Source: Methyloglobulus sp. (GTDB taxonomy: Bacteria; Pseudomonadota; Gammaproteobacteria; Methylococcales; Methylomonadaceae). Taken from it: a stretch of 6,602 nt of DNA. Both the position numbers and the translations under genes were made by a program. Location: NCBI GenBank assembly GCA_013140405.1, contig JABFSV010000509.1, forward strand, positions 1 to 6,602. Reading direction: 5' to 3'. Position 1 is the stretch's first letter. Every line of letters begins with the position of its first letter. Shown in pieces: positions 1 to 6,127 of this stretch. The notes below the pieces were generated by a model. The model had not been told where the DNA came from, made no database searches, and worked only from the letters and a program-made list of their open reading frames with translations.

Positions 1-1112
1 AAGTCATACGTCCTCACATTGGGTGAAGGAATTAGCATCCTGTCTTCACCTGGAAAACTCGCATCAACGCCACCGTTAAAGAAAAATGTAACATGGGCAT
101 ATTTTTCAGTTTCTGCGAGACGCAGTTGGGTCATGCCCAAATTCGACAAATATTCGCCGAGGCTGTTTTTAATATCCACTGATGGAAACGCAACCGGATA
201 ATCAAAATCTTCGTGATATTCAGTTAAGGTTGCATAGCAACCGTTGTGCGGCGTATAGTCACGGTCAAATCCGGTGAAATCAGCATCGGTGATGGCTTGG
301 GATATTTCCCGCGCCCGGTCAGCACGGAAATTCATGAACACCACGGAATCTTCTGGATCAAGCGTAACAGCTTGGCCTTCGGCATCTAAGACGACCGTAG
401 GCAGGACAAATTCATCATGCTCACCTCGGGTATATGAAGCGTTTAAACCCTCAAGCGCAGAACTTACGCGATAACTGCCTTCGCCTTTGGCGATCAAGTC
501 GTAGCCTAGCTTGACCCTATCCCAGCGTTTATCCCTATCCATGGCATAAAAACGACCAACGATGGATGCAATCCTGCCCACACCTAATGCCTTGAATTTT
601 GCTTCCAGTAATTCGATGGAAGCGGCGGCGCTCTGGGGCGGTACATCCCGCCCATCCAAAAAGCCGTGCAGATAAATATTACGTAATCCACGTTTTGCTG
701 CCAGTTCTATCATCGCCAAGATTTGGGATTCATGGCTATGCACGCCGCCTGGAGACAATAAGCCCATTATGTGCAGGGCTTTACCCTTTTCCTTGGCGGC
801 ATCAACAGCTTGACATAAAACTGGATTGGTATAAAAACTGCCGTCCTTGATCGCATCATTGACCTTGGAGAAATCCTGCGGCACATAGCGGCCTGTGCCG
901 ATATGGATATGCCCAACCTCTGAGTTGCCCATTTGTCCATCGGGCAGGCCGACGACTTCGCCGGCACAATCCAGCAACGTCATGGGATAATCTTTTTGCA
1001 AACTGTCCCAGCAGGGCGTGTTCGCCATTGCAATGGCATTATTTTCTTGTTCTGTGGAATATCCAAATCCATCCAGGATCAGCAATACAACAGGTTTTGG
1101 CCGACTCGACAT
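1..1112 (-). CDS. gpmI: 2,3-bisphosphoglycerate-independent phosphoglycerate mutase (partial, N-terminal 370 codons)
   Basis: Cofactor-independent enzyme that interconverts 3- and 2-phosphoglycerate in cytoplasmic glycolysis and gluconeogenesis, using a Mn-bound phosphoserine intermediate. I translated the minus strand from the ATG at 1112; it stays open to the window edge. Visible landmarks are the N-terminal LILDGFG with metal ligand Asp14, QMGNSEVGH with nucleophile Ser64, GGVHSH with His125, LDGRD at 152-156, GRFYAMDRD with Arg187 and Arg193, FRADRAR with Arg263 and Arg266, and ETEKYAHVTFFFNGG with Lys337. These match family active-site positions as I recall them from the Bacillus enzyme. 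The family is about 510 residues, so roughly 140 C-terminal residues with the remaining metal ligands lie outside the window. A GGAG lies 12 bases before the ATG, a long spacing. It is divergent from the rhodanese gene. Identification is very secure. Confidence 0.97.
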   Translation of the reverse strand, partial: MSSRPKPVVLLILDGFGYSTEQENNAIAMANTPCWDSLQKDYPMTLLDCAGEVVGLPDGQMGNSEVGHIHIGTGRYVPQDFSKVNDAIKDGSFYTNPVLCQAVDAAKEKGKALHIMGLLSPGGVHSHESQILAMIELAAKRGLRNIYLHGFLDGRDVPPQSAAASIELLEAKFKALGVGRIASIVGRFYAMDRDKRWDRVKLGYDLIAKGEGSYRVSSALEGLNASYTRGEHDEFVLPTVVLDAEGQAVTLDPEDSVVFMNFRADRAREISQAITDADFTGFDRDYTPHNGCYATLTEYHEDFDYPVAFPSVDIKNSLGEYLSNLGMTQLRLAETEKYAHVTFFFNGGVDASFPGEDRMLIPSPNVRTYD

Positions 1113-1144
1113 CTTACTTTTTATCTCCAGACACTTGTAAACAA

Positions 1145-1159
1145 CCCATAGGCTATGGG
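1145..1159. repeat. Perfect 7-bp palindrome in the gpmI leader or promoter region
   Basis: CCCATAG at 1145-1151 and CTATGGG at 1153-1159 form a perfect inverted repeat around a single central G. It lies 33 bases upstream of the gpmI start codon. The symmetry and near-absent loop suit a dimeric protein-binding site better than an RNA hairpin. No regulator can be named, so the operator role is inference. Confidence 0.4.
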
Positions 1160-1177
1160 ACTAAATTCTTTTTTAAG

Positions 1178-1261
1178 CATCCCACAAACATTACCCGAAT
1201 TACGCCGAAATAAGGTATCATTCGCCAAATTTATCGGAATTACCATGGTTATGGTGGGATG
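1178..1261. repeat. Widely spaced 8-bp inverted repeat, possibly a degenerate intergenic repeat
   Basis: CATCCCAC at 1178-1185 and GTGGGATG at 1254-1261 are perfect reverse complements 68 bases apart. The right arm belongs to GGTGGGATGAACA (1253-1265). That stretch is closely matched on the minus strand of the other divergent intergenic region, where the hairpin at 3965-3991 reads GGTGGG, then CG, then GATGAACA. Shared words at two intergenic sites suggest a dispersed repeat family, but two copies are not proof. Confidence 0.35.
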
Positions 1262-1377
1262 AACACGCGCAAACAAAGGTGATTATACTAAATATGCGCT
1301 AGCGTGGGTGTGTAAAAATACCCCAAATGAGCCTCCTTCAAATCATAAATCAATCAAAGTAGACATCCTTCACTATC

Positions 1378-1851
1378 ATGCCATTATCAGAAACATTTAC
1401 ACCAGAGCGTTTCATAGAATTCATTTTAAACCACTACATATTAGCGCTCGCGTTGGTGGTTGTGACATATCTATTAATTCAGGAACTGTTTGACTCAGCG
1501 CTTAAGAAATTCGGTTTTGTGTCGCCGTTGCTTGCCGTAACCAAAATGAACAATGGCAATACTGTGGTGATTGACGTGCGCGAACACGATGAGTTCAATA
1601 AAGGCCATATTGAAACTGCGGTAAACCTGCCCTTGAGCAAAATCAAAGATCACACAGGTAACCTTGACACTTATAAAAACAATCAGGTTTTGATTATTTG
1701 TCAGGATGGTACGCGCTCATCTACGGCAGGAAAAATAATCACCAAAGCAGGGCTTAAGGACGTTTTTGTTATTACTGGCGGCATGCAATCCTGGCAAGAA
1801 GATTATAAATTGCCGATTAAAGTTAACCGTAAACACAAGGCTGGCGCTTGA
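1378..1851 (+). CDS. Membrane-anchored rhodanese-like sulfurtransferase (YibN-like)
   Basis: 157 residues. A hydrophobic segment at about residues 18-36 is a single N-terminal membrane anchor, followed by one rhodanese domain at about 48-148, which probably faces the cytoplasm. Domain landmarks are VVIDVREHDEFNKGHI (63-78), an active-site loop CQDGTRS with Cys108 and Arg113, and the C-terminal GGMQSW. The Cys-x4-Arg-Ser loop is intact, so persulfide chemistry is plausible; the physiological sulfur donor and acceptor are unknown. As I recall it, E. coli YibN has the same architecture and position upstream of grxC-secB-gpsA but lacks this canonical loop. The ATG at 1378 was chosen because the membrane segment follows at the usual distance; no Shine-Dalgarno is visible. 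It is first gene of the likely operon with secB and gpsA. Domain identity is secure, the role is not. Confidence 0.88.
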   Translation: MPLSETFTPERFIEFILNHYILALALVVVTYLLIQELFDSALKKFGFVSPLLAVTKMNNGNTVVIDVREHDEFNKGHIETAVNLPLSKIKDHTGNLDTYKNNQVLIICQDGTRSSTAGKIITKAGLKDVFVITGGMQSWQEDYKLPIKVNRKHKAGA

Positions 1852-1858
1852 TTGCCGA

Positions 1859-1878
1859 GGTAATCAAAAAAAATTACC
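1859..1878 (+). repeat. Small hairpin in the rhodanese-secB gap
   Basis: GGTAAT (1859-1864) and ATTACC (1873-1878) can pair around a CAAAAAAA loop, eight bases after the rhodanese stop codon. The 6-bp stem is AT-rich and not followed by a T-run, so it is not a convincing terminator. It could be an RNA processing or stability element, or chance. It lies where grxC is found in related gene orders. Confidence 0.25.
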
Positions 1879-1920
1879 AGCAAAACCCAAACTATTCGCA
1901 ACAACATCAAACATATAAAC

Positions 1921-2391
1921 ATGGCCGAAGAAAACAACGCCCAAGAAAAACAATTCTCCATACAAAAGGTGTACACCAAAGACCTGTCTTTTGAAACGCC
2001 CAACGCGCCGAAAATTTTTCGGGAAAAATGGGAGCCTGTCGTGGACTTCAACCTGGGTACACACGTTGACAAGCTAGACGAAACCGTCTTTGAAGTCATC
2101 TTAACTGTGACGATCACCGTTAAAAGTGCAGACACCACCGCTTATCTGGTCGAAGTCAATCAAGCCGGTATCTTTACGCTGGATAATTTCACCGAACAAG
2201 AAATCGGCCCCATGCTGGGCAGTTTTTGTCCTAATATTTTGTTCCCTTATGCACGGGAAGTTGTCTCGGATCTGGTCGCAAAAGGCGGTTTTCCCCAGTT
2301 GCTGCTTGCACCCGTAAATTTTGATGCGTTATACGGTCAACATTTGCAACAACTCCAACAACAAGCCGCTGGATCAAACAGCATCAACTAG
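1921..2391 (+). CDS. secB: Protein-export chaperone SecB
   Basis: Cytoplasmic homotetrameric chaperone that keeps Sec-dependent preproteins unfolded and delivers them to SecA at the SecYEG translocon. The 156 residues match the usual family length of about 155. Recognisable blocks are YTKDLSFETPNAP (18-30), CPNILFPYARE (103-113) and FPQLLLAPVNFDALY (124-138), followed by the typical polar, Gln-rich C-terminal tail, which in the family contacts SecA. The ATG at 1921 gives the expected short acidic N-terminus; no Shine-Dalgarno is visible before it. The gene starts 69 bases after the rhodanese stop codon and ends 18 bases before gpsA, consistent with co-transcription. SecB is characteristic of Proteobacteria, which supports the taxonomic reading. 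Confidence 0.97.
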   Translation: MAEENNAQEKQFSIQKVYTKDLSFETPNAPKIFREKWEPVVDFNLGTHVDKLDETVFEVILTVTITVKSADTTAYLVEVNQAGIFTLDNFTEQEIGPMLGSFCPNILFPYAREVVSDLVAKGGFPQLLLAPVNFDALYGQHLQQLQQQAAGSNSIN

Positions 2392-2409
2392 CTTGGTTGG
2401 TCAAAAAAC

Positions 2410-3411
2410 TTGAGCCAAAAACTAACTCTGCTTGGCGCGGGTTCCTGGGGTACGGCGCTTGCCATTCTGGCCGCCAGAAATGGCAGTCAGGTTTTATTGT
2501 GGGGGCATAACGAAGAGCATATCGCGGCTCTCGCAAAAGAAAGGAAAAACCAGCGCTACTTGCCTGGCTTGGATTTTCCAGACGGTATAACCGTTACCGC
2601 TGACCTGAAAAAGGCGGCTGAATTCAGTGATTTAATCCTGTTATCTGTACCCAGTCATGCCTTCAAAAGTACCCTGATTGCTCTCAAGCGTCAGGGTTCG
2701 TCAAAAGACCTAAAAATAGCTTGGGCGACCAAAGGCTTTAATCCTGAAGATGGCTTATTGCTTCATCAAGTAGTCGCTGACGTGTTTACGCCAAATACAT
2801 TTGCCGCCATTCTTTCCGGGCCTACGTTTGCCCGCGAGGTAGCCGCAAACCTTCCTACCGCCATTACCATTGCCTCCAAGCAAGCCGAATTTGCAAATCA
2901 ACTGGCAGACATACTGCACAGCGACCGTTTTCGGGCGTATACCAGTTCTGACATCATAGGTGTGGAAGTCGGCGGTGCGGTCAAAAATGTGCTGGCGATT
3001 GCCGCTGGTATTGCGGATGGCTTAGGTTTTGGTGCGAACACCCGTGCCGCACTCATTACTCGTGGTCTTAGTGAAATCATGCGTTTGGGTATTAAGTTGG
3101 GGGGCAAGCAGGAGACTTTCATCGGGCTTGCTGGTTTGGGCGATCTTGTCTTGACCTGCACCGACAATCAATCCAGAAACCGCCGCTTTGGTTTGGCCTT
3201 AGGCCAAGGCAGGAATAAAACGTCCATCATCGACGAAATAGGGCAGGAAATTGAAGGCATATCAGCCGCGAGGGATACCTTGCTGCTTGCTCAACGGCAT
3301 GGGATAGATATGCCTATCACTGAACAAACCTACAAGGTCTTGTACGAAGAGTTGAATCCATTACGTGCGGTTCAAAACCTGCTTGCCCGTGACCAGAAGG
3401 CAGAATCTTAG
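2410..3411 (+). CDS. gpsA: NAD(P)-dependent sn-glycerol-3-phosphate dehydrogenase
   Basis: Reduces dihydroxyacetone phosphate to sn-glycerol 3-phosphate, the backbone precursor of phospholipids, in the cytoplasm. 333 residues, against 339 in E. coli. The Rossmann fold starts with GAGSWG (9-14); other blocks are VPSHAF (80-85), WATKG with Lys108, ISGPTFA-like LSGPTFA (135-141), GGAVKNV with catalytic Lys192, and GLGDLVLTCTDNQSRNRR (242-259). The start is a TTG at 2410. The only in-frame codons between the secB stop and this TTG contain no ATG or GTG, and the glycine motif follows at the standard distance, so TTG is well supported. No Shine-Dalgarno is seen; the 18-base gap to secB suggests translational coupling. 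It is the last gene of the group, facing convergent mscL. Confidence 0.97.
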   Translation: MSQKLTLLGAGSWGTALAILAARNGSQVLLWGHNEEHIAALAKERKNQRYLPGLDFPDGITVTADLKKAAEFSDLILLSVPSHAFKSTLIALKRQGSSKDLKIAWATKGFNPEDGLLLHQVVADVFTPNTFAAILSGPTFAREVAANLPTAITIASKQAEFANQLADILHSDRFRAYTSSDIIGVEVGGAVKNVLAIAAGIADGLGFGANTRAALITRGLSEIMRLGIKLGGKQETFIGLAGLGDLVLTCTDNQSRNRRFGLALGQGRNKTSIIDEIGQEIEGISAARDTLLLAQRHGIDMPITEQTYKVLYEELNPLRAVQNLLARDQKAES

Positions 3412-3431
3412 CAGTTTTTTACACTTTGGGA

Positions 3432-3475
3432 CGGTTGGGCTAAAAACCCCAGCCTGACATCAGAAAGCTGGAGTT
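3432..3475 (-). terminator. Terminator-like double hairpin between convergent gpsA and mscL
   Basis: Read on the minus strand, CCAGC (3470-3466) pairs with GCTGG (3454-3450) around an inner CTGA-TG-TCAG hairpin, and GGTTTTTA follows: an intrinsic-terminator layout for mscL. On the plus strand GGTTGGG (3433-3439) can pair with CCCAGCC (3448-3454) with one G-U pair, or CCAGC can pair with GCTGG, but the T-run is only TTT, so termination of gpsA transcripts here would be weaker. The two foldings share bases and exclude each other. Confidence 0.6.
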
Positions 3476-3497
3476 TCCATGAATCAATTGAATGACG

Positions 3498-3905
3498 TTA
3501 GTTCTTAGCCTTGAGCAAATCCCTGATTTCAGTCAGTAGTAATTCTTCTTTGGTTGGTGCTGGTGGCGCTTCTGGCGCAGCAACTTGGGCTTTTTTCATC
3601 TTGTTCATCATTTTGATAGCCATAAAGATGGCAAAGGCAACTATCGTAAAGTCAAAAATTGTCTGTACAAAATTACCATAATTAAGCATTACTGCCGGGG
3701 TCTTTTCATCGACAGCTTCTTTCAACGTTATTCCAAGCTTTGTAAAATCCACGCCACCTACCAATAATCCGATGAGGGGCATAACGACATCGGCAACGAA
3801 AGACGAAACTATCTTACCAAAAGCGCCCCCTATAATCACACCAACGGCCAAATCGACCACATTGCCTTTCATGGCAAATTCTTTGAACTCTTGCATCATA
3901 CTCAT
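3498..3905 (-). CDS. mscL: Large-conductance mechanosensitive channel MscL
   Basis: Homopentameric inner-membrane channel that opens under membrane tension and releases solutes on osmotic downshock. 135 residues from the chosen start, the family's usual size. The N-terminal amphipathic segment [15 protein letters not shown] leads into pore-lining TM1 (about 16-44) with [20 protein letters not shown]; a periplasmic loop follows, then TM2 (about 76-100) with [15 protein letters not shown]. The cytoplasmic tail has an Ala/Pro-rich linker and the conserved [15 protein letters not shown] helix. I chose the ATG at 3905 because a GAGGGA lies eight bases upstream and MSMMQEF aligns with the E. coli start MSIIKEF; an in-frame TTG at 3911 would sit almost on the ribosome site. 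It is a single-gene unit, convergent with gpsA and divergent from phoB. Confidence 0.97.
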   Translation of the reverse strand: MSMMQEFKEFAMKGNVVDLAVGVIIGGAFGKIVSSFVADVVMPLIGLLVGGVDFTKLGITLKEAVDEKTPAVMLNYGNFVQTIFDFTIVAFAIFMAIKMMNKMKKAQVAAPEAPPAPTKEELLLTEIRDLLKAKN

Positions 3906-3920
3906 AATCAATTTCCCTCA
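3897..3920 (-). promoter_or_regulatory. Shine-Dalgarno deciding the mscL start
   Basis: On the minus strand GAGGGA is followed by eight bases and then the ATG at 3905. It favours this ATG over the in-frame TTG two codons upstream. It is the only well-placed ribosome site before a recognised gene in this window. Confidence 0.6.
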
Positions 3921-3964
3921 TTCTCATGATAAATAGGTTTACTCTTGCTTTGACACAGCGTTTT

Positions 3965-3991
3965 GGTGGGCTGAATGTTCATCCGCCCACC
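3965..3991. repeat. Intergenic hairpin with GGTGGGC/GCCCACC arms
   Basis: GGTGGGC (3965-3971) and GCCCACC (3985-3991) are perfect 7-bp inverted arms around a 13-base spacer; TGAATG and CAT inside the spacer extend the symmetry imperfectly. No T-run follows on either strand, so it does not look like a terminator. On the minus strand it shares GGTGGG and GATGAACA with the repeat-like arm at 1253-1265. It lies about 60-85 bases upstream of the mscL start, in the mscL-phoB divergent gap, and may be a dispersed palindromic repeat. Confidence 0.5.
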
Positions 3992-4033
3992 TTACACCGA
4001 CAGGCAATTATCGAATGAATGTGTTGAAAAGTA

Positions 4034-4089
4034 TAGTTTTTTGGCGATTATCAAAACCCAATTCAATGTTTCAATCCCTAGTTTTTTGG
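4034..4089 (+). repeat. 11-bp direct repeat upstream of the Pho box
   Basis: TAGTTTTTTGG occurs at 4034-4044 and again at 4079-4089, exactly 45 bases apart. The second copy ends one base before the Pho box. The T-tract content and spacing could reflect DNA bending or a second factor's site, but low-complexity sequence makes chance possible. Confidence 0.3.
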
Positions 4090-4090
4090 T

Positions 4091-4108
4091 TTGTCATACA
4101 CTTGTCAT
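4091..4108 (+). promoter_or_regulatory. Pho box (PhoB operator) of the phoBR operon
   Basis: TTGTCAT (4091-4097) and TTGTCAT (4102-4108) are identical 7-base direct repeats separated by the 4-base spacer ACAC. This is the geometry of the E. coli Pho box, whose half-site is CTGTCAT; six of seven bases match in each half. It lies 11 bases upstream of a good -10 element, the placement used by PhoB to replace the -35 element. Because it sits before phoB itself, it indicates positive autoregulation under phosphate starvation. Confidence 0.9.
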
Positions 4109-4119
4109 ATTCAAACGGC

Positions 4120-4125
4120 TAAAAT
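4120..4125 (+). promoter_or_regulatory. -10 element of the PhoB-dependent phoB promoter
   Basis: TAAAAT, five of six matches to TATAAT, begins 12 bases after the last base of the Pho box. Transcription would start near 4132, leaving a leader of about 19 bases before the phoB ATG at 4151. No separate -35 hexamer is evident, as expected for a PhoB-activated promoter. The start site is inferred from spacing. Confidence 0.75.
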
Positions 4126-4150
4126 ACTGGGTCTAAACTCGATTATTACT

Positions 4151-4843
4151 ATGTCAAAAATAAATATCCTTATTGTTGAAGACGAAGCCGCTATCCGTGG
4201 AATGTTGACAATCGTTCTTGAACAAGCTGGTTTTGCGCCTATCGCAGCGGCAGAAGTTGATTCTGCCCAAAAAATACTTGCGGATAGTTGTCCTGACCTA
4301 GTCTTGCTGGATTGGATGTTGCCCGGCATTAGCGGTGTAGAGTGGGCCAGGCGTTTAAAAAAAGACCCCAGTTTTCGGGATCTGCCAATCATCTTACTAA
4401 CTGCAAGGGGCGAGGAGGAGGATAAGGTGAGAGGGCTTGAGATTGGCGCGGATGACTACTTGACCAAACCGTTTTCCCCCAAAGAATTAGTCGCAAGGAT
4501 ACGCGCTGTATTACGTAGAAGTGGCAAGTTACAGGGCGCAACGCAAATCACCCTGGGTGGACTCATCCTTGACACCGAACAACACCGTCTGACTATTGGC
4601 GACAAGCAGTTGGATGTCAGCCCGACCGAATTCCGGTTAATGCAGTTTTTTATGACCCACCCCGATAAAGTGTTTAGCCGCACCCAATTGCTTGACCAAG
4701 TGTGGGGGCGTAGCGTCTATATTGAAGAGCGTACCGTTGATGTCCATATTCGCCGTTTGCGTAAAATTTTAGGCGATTACGGAAAAGAAGACTTGGTGCA
4801 AACAGTACGAGGTTTCGGTTACCGATTCTCACTGCTCGACTAA
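4151..4843 (+). CDS. phoB: Phosphate regulon response regulator PhoB
   Basis: OmpR-family DNA-binding response regulator activated by PhoR under phosphate limitation. 230 residues (E. coli 229). The receiver domain (about 4-120) shows the acidic pair Glu10-Asp11, phospho-acceptor Asp54 in LLDWMLPG, Thr84 in LLTARGEE and Lys106 in YLTKPFSP. The C-terminal winged helix (about 132-228) shows SPTEFRLMQFFM, FSRTQLLDQVWG, the recognition helix ERTVDVHIRRLRKIL and VRGFGYRF. The ATG at 4151 was chosen over an upstream in-frame TTG at 4091: that TTG lies inside the Pho box, upstream of the -10 element, so it would not be in the transcript. No clear Shine-Dalgarno precedes the ATG. phoR follows after nine bases. 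The Pho box makes PhoB rather than another OmpR paralogue nearly certain. Confidence 0.96.
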   Translation: MSKINILIVEDEAAIRGMLTIVLEQAGFAPIAAAEVDSAQKILADSCPDLVLLDWMLPGISGVEWARRLKKDPSFRDLPIILLTARGEEEDKVRGLEIGADDYLTKPFSPKELVARIRAVLRRSGKLQGATQITLGGLILDTEQHRLTIGDKQLDVSPTEFRLMQFFMTHPDKVFSRTQLLDQVWGRSVYIEERTVDVHIRRLRKILGDYGKEDLVQTVRGFGYRFSLLD

Positions 4844-4852
4844 CCCCTATTT

Positions 4853-6127
4853 ATGACTGCATGGACAAAAGAAATTGGCTTAGCACTCCTGCTTTTGCTG
4901 GCCATATCAGTAATTGGCGGCCTAACAGGGTTTTTTATTCCGCTATTGTTCCTGTTAATAATCAGCCTGTTAATTTGGCAAGTCGTCCAGATTAACCGTT
5001 TTGAGCGTTGGATAAGTAAGGGTGGGCGGGGTAAGTACCCCAAAGCAAAAGGGATATGGGAAGATATTTATTACCACGTCTACCTCATCAAAAAAAGCGA
5101 AAAAAAACGCAAAAAGAAGTTGGGCAAAATCATCGACCAATTCAGGAAGTCAACAGACGCACTACCTGATGCCGCCGTTGTGTTGGGTAAGGAAGATGAA
5201 ATCGAATGGGCGAATACTGCCGCAAAAAATGTACTGGGTTTGCAACCGTCAGACCGAGGGCAGCGTATCCCTAACCTTATCCGCTTTCCAATTTTTGTTC
5301 GTTATCTCAAAAGTGGTTTGTTCAACGAATCCATAACCATGCCGTCTCCCACCAACAGCAACATCACCTTGACGGTGAAAGTTGTCAGCTATGGTGCGGG
5401 CTTGCGCTTGTTGTTGGCGCAGGATGTGACGCAACTACGGAAAATGGAGCAGATGCGGAAAGATTTTGTCGCCAATGTTTCCCACGAGTTAAGAACGCCG
5501 CTGACAGTCTTAAAAGGTTATTTGGAAACGCTGCAAGAGCTGGATGAGCCGCTATCACCTTTACTGAGCCATTCGTTCCAGCAAATGCACGAGCAGACCG
5601 AACGTATGCAATACCTGGTTGACGACTTGCTGTTGTTGTCCAACCTTGAAACACAACCGAAGAAAACGCATTGCGTTGATATTCCGGCACTCTTAAGCAA
5701 AATCTGCAAAGAAACCGAAAACCTCAACAATAGCGCTGGACGTATTGAACTCACATTGGAAACCAATACCCACATCTACGGCGATGAGCAAGAGCTACGC
5801 AGTGCGTTTTCCAACCTGCTGGGCAACGCTTTGAAATATTCGCCCAAAGAATCCAAGGTTCAAGTGCGTTGGCAGCAAACCCCAGTAAATCTGGTGCTGG
5901 ACGTAATAGACAAAGGCGAAGGCATAGCCGAATCGGAAATCCCAAGGATTACCGAGCGCTTTTACCGCATTGATGTCAAACGCGCCAACAAAGTATCAGG
6001 CACGGGATTGGGTTTGGCTATCGTCAAGCACGTACTGCTACGGCATGATGCCCGTTTAGTTGTTACCAGCGAATTATATAAAGGCAGTACATTTAGCTGT
6101 TGTTTTCCATCAGAAAGGGCGTGTTAA
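4853..6127 (+). CDS. phoR: Phosphate regulon sensor histidine kinase PhoR
   Basis: Inner-membrane sensor kinase and phosphatase partner of PhoB; in the family it monitors phosphate status through the Pst transporter and PhoU. 424 residues (E. coli 431). Two hydrophobic stretches (about 8-47) form the membrane hairpin with almost no periplasmic loop, as in PhoR. A strongly basic linker (about 80-92), a PAS-like domain (about 100-195), the dimerisation domain with FVANVSHELRTPLTVLKGYLETL (H box, His211) and the ATPase domain with N box LLGNALKYSP (Asn325), G1 DKGEGI (353-358), F box ITERFYR and G2 GTGLGLAIVKH (383-393) follow. The ATG at 4853 is nine bases after the phoB stop and has no Shine-Dalgarno, suggesting coupled translation. 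The kinase core is complete and ends near GSTFSCCFP; the last residues SERAC may derive from the junction with the phosphatase fragment behind it. Confidence 0.96.
   Translation: MTAWTKEIGLALLLLLAISVIGGLTGFFIPLLFLLIISLLIWQVVQINRFERWISKGGRGKYPKAKGIWEDIYYHVYLIKKSEKKRKKKLGKIIDQFRKSTDALPDAAVVLGKEDEIEWANTAAKNVLGLQPSDRGQRIPNLIRFPIFVRYLKSGLFNESITMPSPTNSNITLTVKVVSYGAGLRLLLAQDVTQLRKMEQMRKDFVANVSHELRTPLTVLKGYLETLQELDEPLSPLLSHSFQQMHEQTERMQYLVDDLLLLSNLETQPKKTHCVDIPALLSKICKETENLNNSAGRIELTLETNTHIYGDEQELRSAFSNLLGNALKYSPKESKVQVRWQQTPVNLVLDVIDKGEGIAESEIPRITERFYRIDVKRANKVSGTGLGLAIVKHVLLRHDARLVVTSELYKGSTFSCCFPSERAC

Larger units (their letters stand above)
1113..1377. promoter_or_regulatory. Divergent intergenic region between gpmI and the rhodanese-secB-gpsA genes
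   Basis: This 265-bp gap must hold promoters for both directions. On the plus strand a TATACT (1284-1289) has a weak TGAACA (1260-1265) 18 bp upstream, which would give a leader of about 80 bases before the rhodanese ATG. Read on the minus strand, the overlapping bases 1282-1287 give a perfect TATAAT, but no convincing -35 hexamer lies behind it. The gap also holds the palindrome at 1145-1159, a small ACCAT/ATGGT hairpin at 1242-1255 and the CATCCCAC/GTGGGATG inverted repeat at 1178-1261. Promoter assignments are weak and by eye only. Confidence 0.35.

Noticed and set aside
767..1213. Several overlapping small open frames around the gpmI start
   Set aside because: They overlap the real gpmI coding strand or non-coding upstream DNA, and none has recognisable protein features.
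1329..1340. AAGGAGG on the minus strand upstream of the rhodanese gene
   Set aside because: Only a TTG-started 12-codon frame follows, with no sign of a real gene.
1859..1878. Hairpin after the rhodanese stop as a rho-independent terminator
   Set aside because: The stem is short and AT-rich, and no T-run follows on the plus strand; the A-run is in the loop.
2898..3167. Minus-strand 89-codon open frame inside gpsA
   Set aside because: It is the shadow of a strongly conserved gpsA region, with no family resemblance of its own.
4024..4052. Possible second phoB promoter, TTGAAA with ATTATC 17 bases on
   Set aside because: The -10 match is poor and the Pho-box promoter explains the gene well.
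4091..4150. Extended phoB start at TTG 4091, giving 20 extra N-terminal residues
   Set aside because: The codon lies in the Pho box and upstream of the -10 element, and the ATG at 4151 gives the normal family length.
6060..6125. Phosphatase reading frame extended back into phoR to the TTG at 6060
   Set aside because: This part is the phoR coding sequence in another frame, and I see no phosphatase motif or ribosome site there.
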